Assembly (NCBI GenBank): GCA_022548915.1
Contig: JAKZES010000012.1
Span: 52,920-116,919, forward strand
DNA from: Verrucomicrobiaceae bacterium E54
GTDB lineage: Bacteria; Verrucomicrobiota; Verrucomicrobiia; Verrucomicrobiales; Akkermansiaceae
Length of the DNA stretch: 64,000 nucleotides
Direction of reading: 5' to 3'
The notes under the pieces were generated by a model. The model was not told the origin of the DNA, did not search any database, and was given only the letters and a program-made list of their open reading frames with translations. Positions 1 through 9,624 of this stretch are shown here, in pieces; the first letter of the stretch is position 1, and each line of letters begins with the position of its first letter. The translations under genes and the position numbers were made by a program.

Positions 1-579
1 GACCCGCAGGACTCCGGCGATGAGGAAACCGCCGAGCGCGCCGATCGGCCCGCTGTGGAGGTAGCCGAGCACCGCCGGCAGCATGAGCCCGACGGTGAGC
101 GCGATGACCTTGTCCCACTTGGCCTGCCACACCACCAGCTTGTCACGGCGCAGGTCGGCGACGTTGTCGAGCGGCGGCTCGGGGAGCGTCTTGAAGAGAA
201 TCCAGCCGATGTGGGCCCAGAAGAAGCCCTTCGAGATGTCGTAGGGGTCGTCGTCGTGGTCGGTGTGCTTGTGGTGGCGGCGGTGGTCCGAAGCCCAGTT
301 GATCACCGAGTTCTCAAAGGCGCAGGCGCCAAAAACCAGGGTGAACAGCCGGACCGGCCACTTGGCCTTGAAGGACAGGTGGGAGAAAAGGCGGTGGTAG
401 CCGAGGGTGATGCTCATGCCGGTGGCGAGCACGTAGAAGATGAACATGCCGAGCTGGAATCCGTCCATGCCGTGGTGCCAGAGGTAGATGGGGGCCGCCA
501 CCAGGGCCAGCAGGCTGATCATCAGGAGGAAGACCGTGTTGATCCAGTCGACACGCTTGGGAATTTCCGGAAACTTCAT
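1..579 (-). CDS. Fatty acid desaturase (delta-9 acyl-CoA/acyl-lipid type), 3' end outside window
   Basis: Reverse-strand translation from the ATG at 579 stays open to the window edge (193 residues visible). It shows the membrane desaturase plan: hydrophobic segments near residues 15-35 and 43-60, histidine box 1 as HRLFSH (HX4H) and box 2 as HRRHHKHTD (HXXHH). The third histidine box should lie in the missing C-terminus. By family knowledge it inserts a cis double bond into a saturated acyl chain using a di-iron centre in the cytoplasmic membrane. The plus-strand ORF over the same bases is a shadow without domain features. The family is clear; the exact substrate is not. Confidence 0.88.
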   Translation of the reverse strand, partial: MKFPEIPKRVDWINTVFLLMISLLALVAAPIYLWHHGMDGFQLGMFIFYVLATGMSITLGYHRLFSHLSFKAKWPVRLFTLVFGACAFENSVINWASDHRRHHKHTDHDDDPYDISKGFFWAHIGWILFKTLPEPPLDNVADLRRDKLVVWQAKWDKVIALTVGLMLPAVLGYLHSGPIGALGGFLIAGVLRV

Positions 580-631
580 TGAGGGCGGATGCTTAGGCCG
601 GAAAAGGCCTGCGGTCAACCTCCGCCGACAA

Positions 632-1099
632 TCATTCGCCGCCCGGTCCTTGGCCTTTCTTGCGCATTTCTTCGAGCAGCGGGCTCATGTCCTCGAGGCT
701 TTCCCAAAGATCCGCGACCACAAGTACGGGAGCTCCCGTGCGTACGCAGAGGGCCAGGCAATCGGATGGCCGGGCGTCGAGCTCGACAATCTTGCGCTCC
801 ATGATCTCGTTTTCCGCCTCCAGGATCAGCCGCGCGTAGTAGACCTCGTCCTCGACGGCGACGATGACGGCCCGCGAGACCTTGGCCCCGAAGCCCTCGA
901 GGGCGTGGACGAAAAGATCGTGGCTGAGCGGTCGCGGAGGGGTCTGTCCGGCCAGGACGACGTTGATCGCCGATCCGATGGCGATGTCGATGTAGAAGAC
1001 GATCACTTTCTTCCCATCGCCGAGAAACACCGCACATCCCGCCGGCGTGGGCATGAGGGCGATCGGTTCGACGCGAACGGTGGCAGCCATCGCGGGCAC
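632..1099 (-). CDS. Bifunctional nuclease (BFN/DUF151) domain protein
   Basis: A 155-residue soluble protein that is essentially one BFN (DUF151) domain. Family-typical stretches are VFLGDGKKVIVFYI, LSHDLFVHALEGFGAKV and the conserved ARPSDCLALCVRTGAPV segment near residues 108-124. Members in bacteria and plants have been described with DNase/RNase activity, but the cellular role is unclear. Two starts are possible: GTG at 1099, about 5 nt after AAAGG, or ATG at 1090. The gene is divergent from recJ with about 100 bp between, so the two probably share a promoter region. Confidence 0.82.
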   Translation of the reverse strand: MPAMAATVRVEPIALMPTPAGCAVFLGDGKKVIVFYIDIAIGSAINVVLAGQTPPRPLSHDLFVHALEGFGAKVSRAVIVAVEDEVYYARLILEAENEIMERKIVELDARPSDCLALCVRTGAPVLVVADLWESLEDMSPLLEEMRKKGQGPGGE

Positions 1100-1197
1100 G
1101 CTCGCCTTTCCCCGGCGGGCTCACAAGGAGAGACTTTCGGTCGGGCGGGGTTGAGGGTTGTAAGGTCTGGAAGGGCGTACATACAGTGGAGGGACAG

Positions 1198-2910
1198 ATG
1201 AGAAACGAAGTCCGCCAATGGATTCTCCGTGGCGAGCCTTTCCAGATGAATGGAAACGGCTCGGTGGCGGGATTCCCGGCGATCCTCGGGCATCTGATCG
1301 AGCAGCGCGGCCTGCCCGCAGGGGACCAACTGGAGGGCTTCCTGCGGCCGCGCCTCCGGGACATCGGCGACCCTTTCGAGATCGTCGACATGCAGCCGGC
1401 CGTCGAGCGGGTGCTGCGGGCCGTCGATGCCGGCGAGCAGGTCTGCATTTTCGGCGACTACGATGTCGACGGGGTGAGTTCGGTGGCGGTGATGCGCCGG
1501 ATGCTCAAGGCCTACGGGCTCGATCCGAGGCATTTCATCCCGCGCCGCAGTTCCGAGGGCTATGGACTCAGCAAGGCGGCGCTCGAGCGCTGCATGAGCG
1601 AGGGGGCGAAACCGGATCTCCTGATCGCGGTCGACTGCGGAACCGTGTCCGTCGATGAAATCGCCGGCCTGCGTGCCGATGGCATCGATGTGATCGTGGT
1701 CGACCACCACGAACCCGGTCCCCGCGGCCGACCGGATGTCGTCGCGCTGGTGAACCCGAAGTGCGGCGGCGGGCCCGAATACCTGTGCGCCGCCGGAGTG
1801 TGCTTCAAGCTCTGCCACGCCCTGCTCAAGACGCGTCCGATCGAGGGCTTCGACCTGAAGTCGCTGCTCGAATTCGTGACCCTTGCCACGGTGGCCGACA
1901 TCGTGCCGATGGTCGGGGAAAACCGGCTGATGGTGCGCCACGGTCTCAAGCGGCTGCCGGGCACCCTCAATCCCGGCCTGCAGGCGCTGCAGAAGATGGT
2001 CGGCATGAATGGACGCGCGACGTCGATGGACATCGGGTTCCGGATCGGCCCGCGGCTCAATGCGGCGGGCCGCATGGACGTGCCCGAGGATGCGCTCGGC
2101 ATCCTGCTCACGGACTGCCGGCGGCGGGCGCTCGAGCTCGCCGAACGCCTGGAGGGCTACAACCGGCGCCGCCAGCAGCACGAGGCGAGGATCCGCAAGG
2201 AGGCGCTGGAGATGCTCGCGCAACGTGACCCGGACGAGCCGGTGATCGTGCTTGGATCGCGCGACTGGCACCCCGGCGTGGTCGGGATCGTCGCCTCCCG
2301 CCTGATGCGGCAGTTCCACAAGCCGACCTTCATCGTGGCGATCGACAAGGACGGGGTCGGCAAGGGCAGTGGCCGCAGTGTCGAGGGCGTGTCGCTGGTC
2401 GAGGCGATCGATGTTTCCCGCGAGCACCTGGTGGCCGGTGGGGGGCATGAAATGGCGGCCGGAATCTCCGTTGAGGAGTCGAAGATGGACGCTTTCCGCG
2501 AGAGCTTTTCGCGCTACGTGATCGAGCAAACCGACCCGGAGGCCCGGCTTCCGCGCTTGTATCTCGATGCCGAGATTCCGCTCGACCAGCTGTCGCTGGA
2601 CTTTCTGAAGGACTACGAACTGCTCCAGCCTTTCGGCAACGGCAACCCGCAGCCGATCTTCATGGCCAGCGGCGTGCACCTGTGCCGGTCACCCATGAGG
2701 CTGAAGAACCAGCATCTGCGACTGCAGTTGCGTCAGGGCTACCACGAGGTCGACGCCGTCTTTTTCGGCGGGGGAGAGCAGGATCTTCCCGACCCACCCT
2801 GGGACATCGCCTTCACGATCGACCGCAACCACTTCCGCGGCCGGACCAGCCTGCAGATGATCATTCAGGACGTGCGGGCGGCGGAGGGGAGGTCAGGCAC
2901 TCCTGTCTGA
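1198..2910 (+). CDS. recJ: Single-stranded-DNA-specific exonuclease RecJ
   Basis: 570 residues, the normal RecJ length. The DHH phosphoesterase motifs are present: DYDVDG (residues 87-92), DCG (about 146) and DHHE (169-172), followed by the DHHA1 motif GGGHEMAAG (about 414-422) and a C-terminal OB-like region. RecJ degrades ssDNA 5' to 3' in recombination and mismatch/base-excision repair in the cytoplasm. ATG 1198 is preferred because GGAGG lies 5 nt upstream; an in-frame GTG at 1186 would place that SD inside the gene. The last codons and the stop lie inside an inverted-repeat element (2888-2986), so the extreme C-terminus (RSGTPV) is repeat-encoded. Confidence 0.96.
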   Translation: MRNEVRQWILRGEPFQMNGNGSVAGFPAILGHLIEQRGLPAGDQLEGFLRPRLRDIGDPFEIVDMQPAVERVLRAVDAGEQVCIFGDYDVDGVSSVAVMRRMLKAYGLDPRHFIPRRSSEGYGLSKAALERCMSEGAKPDLLIAVDCGTVSVDEIAGLRADGIDVIVVDHHEPGPRGRPDVVALVNPKCGGGPEYLCAAGVCFKLCHALLKTRPIEGFDLKSLLEFVTLATVADIVPMVGENRLMVRHGLKRLPGTLNPGLQALQKMVGMNGRATSMDIGFRIGPRLNAAGRMDVPEDALGILLTDCRRRALELAERLEGYNRRRQQHEARIRKEALEMLAQRDPDEPVIVLGSRDWHPGVVGIVASRLMRQFHKPTFIVAIDKDGVGKGSGRSVEGVSLVEAIDVSREHLVAGGGHEMAAGISVEESKMDAFRESFSRYVIEQTDPEARLPRLYLDAEIPLDQLSLDFLKDYELLQPFGNGNPQPIFMASGVHLCRSPMRLKNQHLRLQLRQGYHEVDAVFFGGGEQDLPDPPWDIAFTIDRNHFRGRTSLQMIIQDVRAAEGRSGTPV

Positions 2911-2986
2911 CATGCATGGTCTCGGTGTTCAAGGAGGGAGGCGATGGCGCTCTGGCTGCGCGGTCAGACAGGAGTGTCTGACCTCC
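2888..2986. repeat. 24-bp inverted repeat pair between recJ and dapL, likely bidirectional terminator
   Basis: The arms 2888-2911 and 2963-2986 are reverse complements with one mismatch. Each arm contains its own dyad; the right one is GTCAGACA-GGAG-TGTCTGAC, a perfect 8-bp stem. The recJ stop lies in the left arm, and the dapL stop (2986-2988, minus strand) begins at the last base of the right arm. The element therefore fills the whole convergent gap. It looks like a REP-type pair that serves both genes as a 3' hairpin. There is no strong T-tract. Confidence 0.75.
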
Positions 2987-4218
2987 TATCCAAACACCGT
3001 CGCGATGCGTTGGCAGACTTCTTCGACGTTCGCGCGCGAGTTGAAGGCCGAGATGCGGAAGTAGCCCTCGCCCGCCGCACCGAAGCCGGCGCCGGGGGTG
3101 ATGACGACCTGCGCTTCCTGCAGCATCTTGTCGAACATGTCCCACGAGCCGACGCCCTCGGGGCAGGCAACCCAGACGTAGGGAGCGTTTTCGCCGCCGT
3201 AAACGCTGAGCCCGGCCTTCCGGCAGGCCTCGCGCAACAGCGCCGCATTCCCCATGTAGTGCTCGATCAACGCGGCGACCTGAGCCTTGCCCTCCGGAGA
3301 AAAGACCGCGGCCGCGCCCTTCTGGACCGGGTAGGAGGCGCCGTTGAACTTGGTCGAGTGGCGGCGGCTCCAGAGTTGATGGAGCGGCACGCGGGTGCCG
3401 TCGGCGGTGCTGCCAGTGACCGTCTTCGGGATCACCGTGTAGGCGCAGCGCACGCCGGTGAAGCCGCCGTTCTTCGAGAACGAGCGGAACTCGATCGCGC
3501 AGTCCCTCGCGCCCTCGATCTCGAAGATGGAGTGGGGGATCGCGGGGTCCTGGATGAAGGCCTCGTAGGCGGCGTCGAAGAGGATGATGGCGTCGTTGGC
3601 CTTGGCGTAGTCGACCCAGCTCTTCAGCTGCTCCTTCGTGGCGACGGTGCCGGTCGGGTTGTTCGGGAAGCAGAGGTAGATCAGGTCGACCTTTTCCTGC
3701 GGCAGGTCGGCGACGAAGCCGTTTTCGGCGGTGCAGGGGAGGTAGAGCAGCCCTTCGTAGGATCCGCTTTCGTCGGCCTCACCGGTGTTGCCGGCCATCA
3801 CGTTGGTGTCGACATAGACGGGATAGACCGGATCGGTCACCGCGATGCGGTTGCCGGCGCCGAAGATGTCGAGGATGTTGCCGGAGTCGCACTTCGAGCC
3901 GTCGGAGATGAAGACCTCGTCGGCATTGATGCCGAGGTCGGCATACTGGTTCTCGACGATGGCCTCGCGCAGGAAGGCGTAGCCCTGCTCGGGGCCGTAG
4001 CCCTTGAAGGTCTCGCGATTTCCCTGCTCGTCCACCCCCTCGTGCATCGCCCGGCGCACGGCCTCGGGCAGCGGCTCGGTCACGTCGCCGATGCCGCAGC
4101 GGATGATCCTGGCGGCGAGGTCGGGGTTTTCGTCGGTGAAGGCACCGACCCGGCGACCGATTTCGGGAAAGAGGTATCCGGCTTTGAGCTTGAGGAAGTT
4201 CGCGTTGATGGAGGCCAT
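2986..4218 (-). CDS. dapL: LL-diaminopimelate aminotransferase
   Basis: 410 residues, the family length. It is a PLP fold-type I aminotransferase with the DapL-specific N-terminus ([18 protein letters not shown]), the [15 protein letters not shown] substrate-binding segment, CFPNNPTGT, and the PLP lysine in [13 protein letters not shown] (Lys249). It converts tetrahydrodipicolinate directly to LL-DAP with glutamate as amino donor, bypassing the succinylase/acetylase branches. DapL is typical of PVC-superphylum bacteria, chlamydiae, cyanobacteria and plants. It feeds lysine and the meso-DAP used by MurE in this window. It is the last gene of a minus-strand run with the GH16 and sulfatase genes. 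Confidence 0.95.
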   Translation of the reverse strand: MASINANFLKLKAGYLFPEIGRRVGAFTDENPDLAARIIRCGIGDVTEPLPEAVRRAMHEGVDEQGNRETFKGYGPEQGYAFLREAIVENQYADLGINADEVFISDGSKCDSGNILDIFGAGNRIAVTDPVYPVYVDTNVMAGNTGEADESGSYEGLLYLPCTAENGFVADLPQEKVDLIYLCFPNNPTGTVATKEQLKSWVDYAKANDAIILFDAAYEAFIQDPAIPHSIFEIEGARDCAIEFRSFSKNGGFTGVRCAYTVIPKTVTGSTADGTRVPLHQLWSRRHSTKFNGASYPVQKGAAAVFSPEGKAQVAALIEHYMGNAALLREACRKAGLSVYGGENAPYVWVACPEGVGSWDMFDKMLQEAQVVITPGAGFGAAGEGYFRISAFNSRANVEEVCQRIATVFG

Positions 4219-4258
4219 GGCGGCGGTGGTTTAGACCCGCGGGCCGGACGGCGCAAAC

Positions 4259-5650
4259 TCAATCCAACGCCAGCTCGACCTGATCCTCGAAGGTCTCCAG
4301 CTCCGGATCGTCGACCTTCTTCATCCAGTGCCAAAGGGCCTTGGTCATGGCGCTGGTTTGGCCGGAATACTTGCCGCCCGGCTCATCGAGCAGGTTGTGC
4401 AGGCAGTCGGGGTCCTTGCGGATGTCGTAGAGTTCCTCGCGGGTGCGGTGGAGGTAGAAGTCGGCGCGGGCGCGGATCGCCGGGTCGTCGGCGTTGTTCA
4501 TCGCCTTGAAGGTGAGCCCGCTCATCGATTCGTTGCGGAACTGCGTCTCGCCGTCCGACCAGCCGTTCCAGATGTAGAGGTAGTCGCCGTCGTTGACCGC
4601 GCGCATCGGCAGGCGTTTTCCGGAAAAGGGTTTCTGGTGGAAGGTGAAGACCTTGTTGCGGGCGGGTTGCTCCCCGCCCTTGAGCAGGGGCAGGAATGAA
4701 GACCCGTCGGCGCCCTCGAGGTTCCCGAGGCCGGCGGCGTCGAGGAAGGTCGGGGCGACGTCGATGCCGCTGACGAAGTGCTTCTTGTCGCTCGAGCCGG
4801 GATCGATGTGGCCGGGCCAGCGCAGGATCCAGGGCGTGATGTTCGAGGTGAGGTAGCAGTTGGTCTTGGCGAAGGGCAGCGGCATGCCGTGGTCGCTGAG
4901 GAAGAGGACCAGGGTGTTGCCGGCCTCGCCGCTCTTTTCCAACTCATCGAGGATCGTGCCGACGACCTGGTCGGCGCGGGCGACGGACTGGAAGTAGGTC
5001 GCAAGCTCGGTGCGGATGTCGGGCAGGTCCGGGAGAAAGCCGGGGACGGGCACATCCTTCGGATCGATCTCCCGCGGATACGGGACTTTCTTGAAGGCGT
5101 CGCCGCTGGACCCGGCGAAGGGCCGGTGGGGGTCGGCGGCGTTGGCCGTGATGAAGAAGGGCTTGTTGGCCTCGCCGGCCTCGCGGATGGCGCTGCGGAC
5201 GGCTTTGGCATAGGCCCCGGCACTCCGGCCACCGCCGAGATCGCGCTGCTTGTCGATCCGGTCGAAGGCCGCATGGCGCGAGGGGACGACGTGGGCTTCC
5301 TTGGCGATCAGGCTGTTGTAGTAGCCGGCCTTCTTCAGGGCCTCGGGGAGGGTGGGGACTCCCGGCTTGATCTTGTCGAAGCCGAGCGCGCCGCTGGTCT
5401 GCGGGTAGCGTCCGGTCATCAGGACGGCGCGGCAGGGTTGGCAGATGGCGACGTTGACAAAGCCGCGGTCGAACTGGATGCCCTGGCTGGCGAGGCGGTC
5501 GATGTTCGGGGTGATGTCCGGAATCGGGCAGCCGTAGGCGCCGACCGAGTCGCGGTTCATGTCGTCGACCGTGATCAGCAGCAGGTTGGGCCGTTTGGCG
5601 GCGAGGACGGGAGCGGCCAGGACCAGGGCGAGGAGGAATTTGGCGATCAT
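4259..5650 (-). CDS. Secreted sulfatase (type I, formylglycine-dependent)
   Basis: 463 residues with an N-terminal signal peptide (MIAKFLLALVLAAPVLA) and the alkaline-phosphatase/sulfatase fold. The Ca-binding start is NLLLITVDDMN. The activation motif C-Q-P-C-R places the formylglycine cysteine at residue 70, followed by LMTGRYP. A later FLSDHGMPL motif supplies further metal ligands. The protein resembles iduronate-2-sulfatase-like enzymes of marine Verrucomicrobia and Planctomycetes acting on sulfated polysaccharides. ATG 5650 fits the signal peptide; the frame stays open further upstream, but that part is a shadow of neighbouring genes. An anaerobic or FGE-type maturase must be encoded elsewhere. 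Confidence 0.9.
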   Translation of the reverse strand: MIAKFLLALVLAAPVLAAKRPNLLLITVDDMNRDSVGAYGCPIPDITPNIDRLASQGIQFDRGFVNVAICQPCRAVLMTGRYPQTSGALGFDKIKPGVPTLPEALKKAGYYNSLIAKEAHVVPSRHAAFDRIDKQRDLGGGRSAGAYAKAVRSAIREAGEANKPFFITANAADPHRPFAGSSGDAFKKVPYPREIDPKDVPVPGFLPDLPDIRTELATYFQSVARADQVVGTILDELEKSGEAGNTLVLFLSDHGMPLPFAKTNCYLTSNITPWILRWPGHIDPGSSDKKHFVSGIDVAPTFLDAAGLGNLEGADGSSFLPLLKGGEQPARNKVFTFHQKPFSGKRLPMRAVNDGDYLYIWNGWSDGETQFRNESMSGLTFKAMNNADDPAIRARADFYLHRTREELYDIRKDPDCLHNLLDEPGGKYSGQTSAMTKALWHWMKKVDDPELETFEDQVELALD

Positions 5651-5673
5651 GGGATGGTGAGGGAGGATTCTTG

Positions 5674-6066
5674 TCAGAGGCTGGAAACCCCGGCGATGGC
5701 CATGCAAGTGCCGAAGCCGAGGGTGGGCGTGAGCAGGAGCTGGCCGAGGAAGAAGAAGCCCGCCTGCTTCCAGGCCCGGGCATTCCGTCCTTCCGGGCCT
5801 TGTTTGACCGCATTGATCCATCCGCACAGCCAGCAGCAGCCGACGACGAAGGCAAGCCACACGGCAGCGACGGCGATGGACGAGGGCGCGACGTCGCTGC
5901 CGGCCGAGTAGCTGAACATGATGAAACCGAAGACCGCGGCCGGGGAGGTGAGAGCCGGCATCAGCAGGCCGATCCAGAAAAGCATCCGCTCGCCGCGGGT
6001 CAGGCGTCGCTCGGCGGCCACCGGCTGGGGCTCGAGATCGGGGGGTGGCTGGGGTTCCATGACCAT
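5674..6066 (-). CDS. Small membrane protein, unknown function
   Basis: About 130 residues. A proline-rich polar N-terminus (MVMEPQPPPDLEPQP) is followed by a charged stretch and three hydrophobic segments: LFWIGLLMPALTSPAAVFGFIMF, SIAVAAVWLAFVVGCCWLCGWI, and FFFLGQLLLTPTLGFGTCMAIAGV. I recognise no named family. It lies between the GH16 and sulfatase genes on the same strand with short gaps, so it is probably co-transcribed. ATG 6066 is preferred over a TTG at 6102, which would begin 24 nt after the upstream stop. Confidence 0.6.
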   Translation of the reverse strand: MVMEPQPPPDLEPQPVAAERRLTRGERMLFWIGLLMPALTSPAAVFGFIMFSYSAGSDVAPSSIAVAAVWLAFVVGCCWLCGWINAVKQGPEGRNARAWKQAGFFFLGQLLLTPTLGFGTCMAIAGVSSL

Positions 6067-6126
6067 GGGTTCGAGCCTCGATGATTCCCGGTCCGGCCAC
6101 AAGACGGCAGCTTGGAAGCTGTGACC

Positions 6127-6948
6127 CTACCGCTGCTGATAGATGCGCACGTAGTCGACTTCGTAGATCTGGGGAAAGTCGGTTTCCGAGGGATCGCCAC
6201 CATTCGAGCCGATGGCAAGGTTCAGGCGCATCCGGTGGGGTTCGTGAAACGGATGGGTTTCGCCGGGGCCGGTCTTCGGGATGGGGGTGAGGTCGACCTC
6301 GTTGAGCAGGCGTCCATCGAGGTAGAAGGCGATGCGTTTTTCGTCCCACAGCATCACCCATTCGTGGAACTCCGCGTCCCAGGTCTCGACGTTGAATTCG
6401 TCGATGGGTGTGCGTGAGCTGTTCCAGACCTGTTCGCCCGATTTTCCCGCGTGAACGGTATTGGCGAGGATCAGGCCGCGGTAGAATTCCATGATGTCGA
6501 TTTCCCCGGCGCCCGGCCACTTGCCGTGGCCGGTGCTCCAGATCGCGGGCCAGAGTCCGGCCTTCGCCGGGAAGCGGGCGCGGATTTCCCAGCGGCCGAA
6601 TTTCCACGAGTGCTCGGGGCGGGTGATCAGCGATCCCGAGGTGTAGCGGGCAAACCGGCGGGCCTTGCGCCACGACCGGTGGCCTTTTTCAAAACCCGGG
6701 TTCGAGACCTGCTCGCGCCGGCCCTCGATGATCAGCTTGCCGTTGCGGCACGAGACGTTGTCCTGCCGGTACCACTGGAGTTCGCGGTTGCGCTTGAATC
6801 CCGTCTCGAGCTCCCAGATGGCCGGGTCGAGGCCTTCCACGGTGTCGAATTCCTCCGACCAGACGAGTTTCCAGGAATCGTCGCGGTCCGGGAGATCCGG
6901 TTCGGCGTGGAGGATGCCGGCGAGGGCCAGGTAGGGGAGCAGGCGCAT
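6127..6948 (-). CDS. Glycoside hydrolase family 16 (laminarinase/agarase-like)
   Basis: 273 residues with signal peptide MRLLPYLALAGILHA and a complete GH16 jelly-roll domain. The N-terminal landmark WKLVWSEEFD is present, as is the catalytic motif GEIDIMEF with nucleophile Glu149, Asp151 and acid/base Glu154. The C-terminus FPQIYEVDYVRIYQQR is typical of GH16. Such enzymes hydrolyse beta-1,3/1,4-glucans or galactans outside the cell. Proximity to a sulfatase suggests degradation of algal polysaccharides. ATG 6948 is chosen because it begins the signal peptide; the open frame up to 7035 lacks features. Exact substrate specificity cannot be read from the sequence. Confidence 0.92.
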   Translation of the reverse strand: MRLLPYLALAGILHAEPDLPDRDDSWKLVWSEEFDTVEGLDPAIWELETGFKRNRELQWYRQDNVSCRNGKLIIEGRREQVSNPGFEKGHRSWRKARRFARYTSGSLITRPEHSWKFGRWEIRARFPAKAGLWPAIWSTGHGKWPGAGEIDIMEFYRGLILANTVHAGKSGEQVWNSSRTPIDEFNVETWDAEFHEWVMLWDEKRIAFYLDGRLLNEVDLTPIPKTGPGETHPFHEPHRMRLNLAIGSNGGDPSETDFPQIYEVDYVRIYQQR

Positions 6949-7103
6949 GAAGGTGGATTCTACGGAGCCATCCGCGCCGGCTTTCGTCCGACTCCGGGTG
7001 ACGCGGAAGCCTGCCAGAATGCATGCGGGAGCCAAGACCGGCGTGACTGCTGAGGCTTTTGCTTGCAGGGGCCGGACGAGCCGGGGGAGATTGTTTCCCG
7101 ACG

Positions 7104-8183
7104 ATGACCACTCCCTCCTCCGTCAACATCGCCCGCCTGATCTACCTGCTGGTCTGCGAGGCGGCCGGGCTGGTGCTGGCATTCAGTACCAGCGGGACCG
7201 GTTGGGAGATTCCGATGTGGGCCGGCCTGCTGGGCGGGTTGGTGGTCGCGGCCTTCTTCATTTTCGTCGAGACGCTGATCAAGAGCTTCACCCTGCGTGG
7301 CTTCTCCACGGCGACCTTCGGTCTGCTGGTGGGTTTGTTCTGCTCCTTCCTGCTGACACGGATCGGGTTTTCCGACGTGCTCGCCGCGGCGCTCAACCGC
7401 AACTTCGAGCTCGACAGCGGCGCGGTGATCGTGGGGCCCGACGTGGCGACGACGATCTCGCTGGGAGTCAGCTCGCTGCTCTATGCCAGCCTCGGCTTTC
7501 TCGGCGCGGTGCTCGCGCTGCGCAGCAGTCGCGATGACTTCGCCTTCATCCTGCCGTATGTGCGCTTCCGTCAGGACGGCACCACCGGCCAGCCGGTCGT
7601 CCTCGATGGCGAGGCGATCATGGACGGCCGCGTGCCCGTTCTGGTGCGATCCGGGTTTCTCGCCGGGCGACTGATCGTGCCGCGTTTCGTGCTCGATGAA
7701 CTGCAGGTGCTGGCGGAGTCGCCCTCGCAGAACAACCGCCAGCGTGCGCAGCGGGGACTCGACCTGCTCGAGAGCATGCAGTCTTCCAAGGAGGTGCCGA
7801 TCTCGATCGAGGATGCCGTCGGGATTTCCGACGACGAAACCATCCAGTCGCGATTGCTCCAAAGCGCCCAGTTGTATGGCGCGCGCCTGATGACTTCCGA
7901 CGAGAGCCTGAGCAAGGTCGCCCGGCTGCGCGGCGTCGAGGTGCTCAACCTCGAGGAGCTTCTCGAGGCGCTGCGCCCGCAGGTGGTCGTCGGCGAGAAG
8001 ATCCGCATCGCCCTGGTGCGCCCGGGCAAGGACGATCATCAGGCGGTCGGCTATCTTTCCGACGGGACGATGATCGTGGTCAATCATGCCGTCGACAGGA
8101 TCGGCAGCAGCTGCGACGTGCGGGTCGTCAGCACCTTGCAGACGGCCAACGGGGTGATGGTGTTCACCGAGTTGGAATCGTAG
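7104..8183 (+). CDS. Membrane-anchored PIN/TRAM domain protein (YacL-like)
   Basis: 359 residues. Four hydrophobic segments fill the N-terminal third (about residues 10-28, 36-58, 68-88 and 110-135). A PIN nuclease-like domain follows, with [26 protein letters not shown] and [12 protein letters not shown] supplying its acidic residues. A C-terminal TRAM domain ([30 protein letters not shown]) is the RNA-binding part. The order matches Bacillus YacL-type proteins, whose biochemical role is poorly defined. ATG 7104 starts at the first membrane-proximal residues; upstream in-frame codons look like spacer. It is followed by sdaA on the same strand. Confidence 0.87.
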   Translation: MTTPSSVNIARLIYLLVCEAAGLVLAFSTSGTGWEIPMWAGLLGGLVVAAFFIFVETLIKSFTLRGFSTATFGLLVGLFCSFLLTRIGFSDVLAAALNRNFELDSGAVIVGPDVATTISLGVSSLLYASLGFLGAVLALRSSRDDFAFILPYVRFRQDGTTGQPVVLDGEAIMDGRVPVLVRSGFLAGRLIVPRFVLDELQVLAESPSQNNRQRAQRGLDLLESMQSSKEVPISIEDAVGISDDETIQSRLLQSAQLYGARLMTSDESLSKVARLRGVEVLNLEELLEALRPQVVVGEKIRIALVRPGKDDHQAVGYLSDGTMIVVNHAVDRIGSSCDVRVVSTLQTANGVMVFTELES

Positions 8184-8242
8184 CGGCGCGACTCGTCCGC
8201 AGGGAATTGACATCGGGGTGGAATCCGGATGGGTTGCGAGCC

Positions 8243-9601
8243 GTGATTTCCGCCCTCGAACTGTTCACAATCGGGATCGGTCCGTCATCGTCCCACACCG
8301 TGGGGCCGATGCGTGCGGCGGCGCGCTTTGCCCGGTCGCTCGAGGGTCTGGCCGTCGCGCGGGTGCGCTGTGATTTTCATGGCTCGCTGGCGGCGACGGG
8401 AAGGGGGCACGGGACGGATGGGGCGACGCTTCTCGGGCTGATGGGAGAGACGCCCGAAGACGTGGATGTGGACGCGGTGCCGGCGCTGCTCGGGCGGATC
8501 CGTGAAACCGGGCGGTTGATCCTGCCGGACGGGCGGGAGATTTGTCTGGATGAGAAGCAGGACCTGTCGTTCAAGCGTCTCCGGCCGCTTCCGGCGCATC
8601 CCAACGGCATGCATTTCGTCGCCCTCGATGCGGAGGGGGCCATTCTGGTCGAGGAGGTGTTCTATTCGCTGGGAGGCGGGTTTGTCGCCACCGAAGCCGA
8701 GATGGAGGCCGGGCCGGTCCCGGGCCTGAAGGTGATCCATACTTTCGCCTCGGCGGCCGAGCTGCTCGAGAACTGCCGCTCCACAAGATTGTCCATCAGT
8801 GAATTGATTCTCGCCAACGAGGAGGCCTTCCGGCCGGAGGCGGAGACCCGCGAACGACTCGACCGGATCTGGAAGACCATGCAGGCCTGCGTGAAGCGTG
8901 GATGCAGCGTTTCCGGCACCCTGCCGGGCGGCCTCGCCGTGGCCCGGCGGGCGAAGAAGATCTACAAGACGCTCCGCAGCAAGCAGGAGTCCGCCCTGTC
9001 GGACCCGCTGTCGGTGCTGGACTGGGTGAATCTCTACGCGCTGGCGGTCAACGAGGAGAATGCGGCGGGTGGTCGGGTCGTGACCGCTCCGACCAACGGG
9101 GCCGCGGGGATCATTCCCGCCGTGCTTCACTACGCGGTGAGGTTCAAGCACTCGCCGCATGCCGACGGGGTGCACCGGTTTCTGCTGGCGGCTGCGGCGA
9201 TCGGCATGCTCTACAAGCGGAACGCCTCGATTTCCGGTGCCGAGGCGGGATGCCAGGGTGAGGTGGGGGTGGCGTGTTCGATGGCGGCGGCCGGCTTGGT
9301 CGAGTATCTGGGGGGCACGCCGCTGCAGTGCGAGAATGCCGCGGAGATCGGGATGGAGCACAACCTGGGCCTGACCTGCGACCCGGTGGGTGGCCTCGTC
9401 CAGATCCCCTGCATCGAGCGCAACGCGATGGGATCGGTGAAGGCGATCAATGCGGCACGACTCGCGATGAGCGGCGACGGCAAGCACCACGTCACCCTGG
9501 ACAAGGTCATCAAGACCATGCGCGACACCGGCCGCGACATGAAGAGGAAGTACAAGGAGACCTCTCGCGGCGGGCTGGCCGTGAACGTGGTGGAGTGTTG
9601 A
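8243..9601 (+). CDS. sdaA: L-serine ammonia-lyase (L-serine dehydratase), single-chain
   Basis: 452 residues, the length of bacterial single-chain L-serine dehydratase with fused beta and alpha domains. The diagnostic N-terminus [22 protein letters not shown] begins right after the GTG at 8243, which fixes the start; the longer TTG frame from 8207 adds 12 unlikely residues. The alpha domain shows [14 protein letters not shown], the cysteine-containing [18 protein letters not shown] and [17 protein letters not shown], consistent with a 4Fe-4S cluster. It converts L-serine to pyruvate and ammonia in the cytoplasm. The genomic neighbour on the opposite strand is alanine racemase. Confidence 0.94.
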   Translation: MISALELFTIGIGPSSSHTVGPMRAAARFARSLEGLAVARVRCDFHGSLAATGRGHGTDGATLLGLMGETPEDVDVDAVPALLGRIRETGRLILPDGREICLDEKQDLSFKRLRPLPAHPNGMHFVALDAEGAILVEEVFYSLGGGFVATEAEMEAGPVPGLKVIHTFASAAELLENCRSTRLSISELILANEEAFRPEAETRERLDRIWKTMQACVKRGCSVSGTLPGGLAVARRAKKIYKTLRSKQESALSDPLSVLDWVNLYALAVNEENAAGGRVVTAPTNGAAGIIPAVLHYAVRFKHSPHADGVHRFLLAAAAIGMLYKRNASISGAEAGCQGEVGVACSMAAAGLVEYLGGTPLQCENAAEIGMEHNLGLTCDPVGGLVQIPCIERNAMGSVKAINAARLAMSGDGKHHVTLDKVIKTMRDTGRDMKRKYKETSRGGLAVNVVEC

Positions 9602-9624
9602 GCCGCCTGCGGCGGCAGTGCCGG

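Noticed and set aside
2944..4509. 521-codon plus-strand ORF opposite dapL
   Set aside because: Shadow of dapL; low-complexity Val/Gly/Glu/Arg composition.
5651..6673. N-terminal extension of the sulfatase frame to 6673
   Set aside because: It overlaps the membrane protein and GH16 genes in another frame and lacks protein character; the signal peptide starts at 5650.
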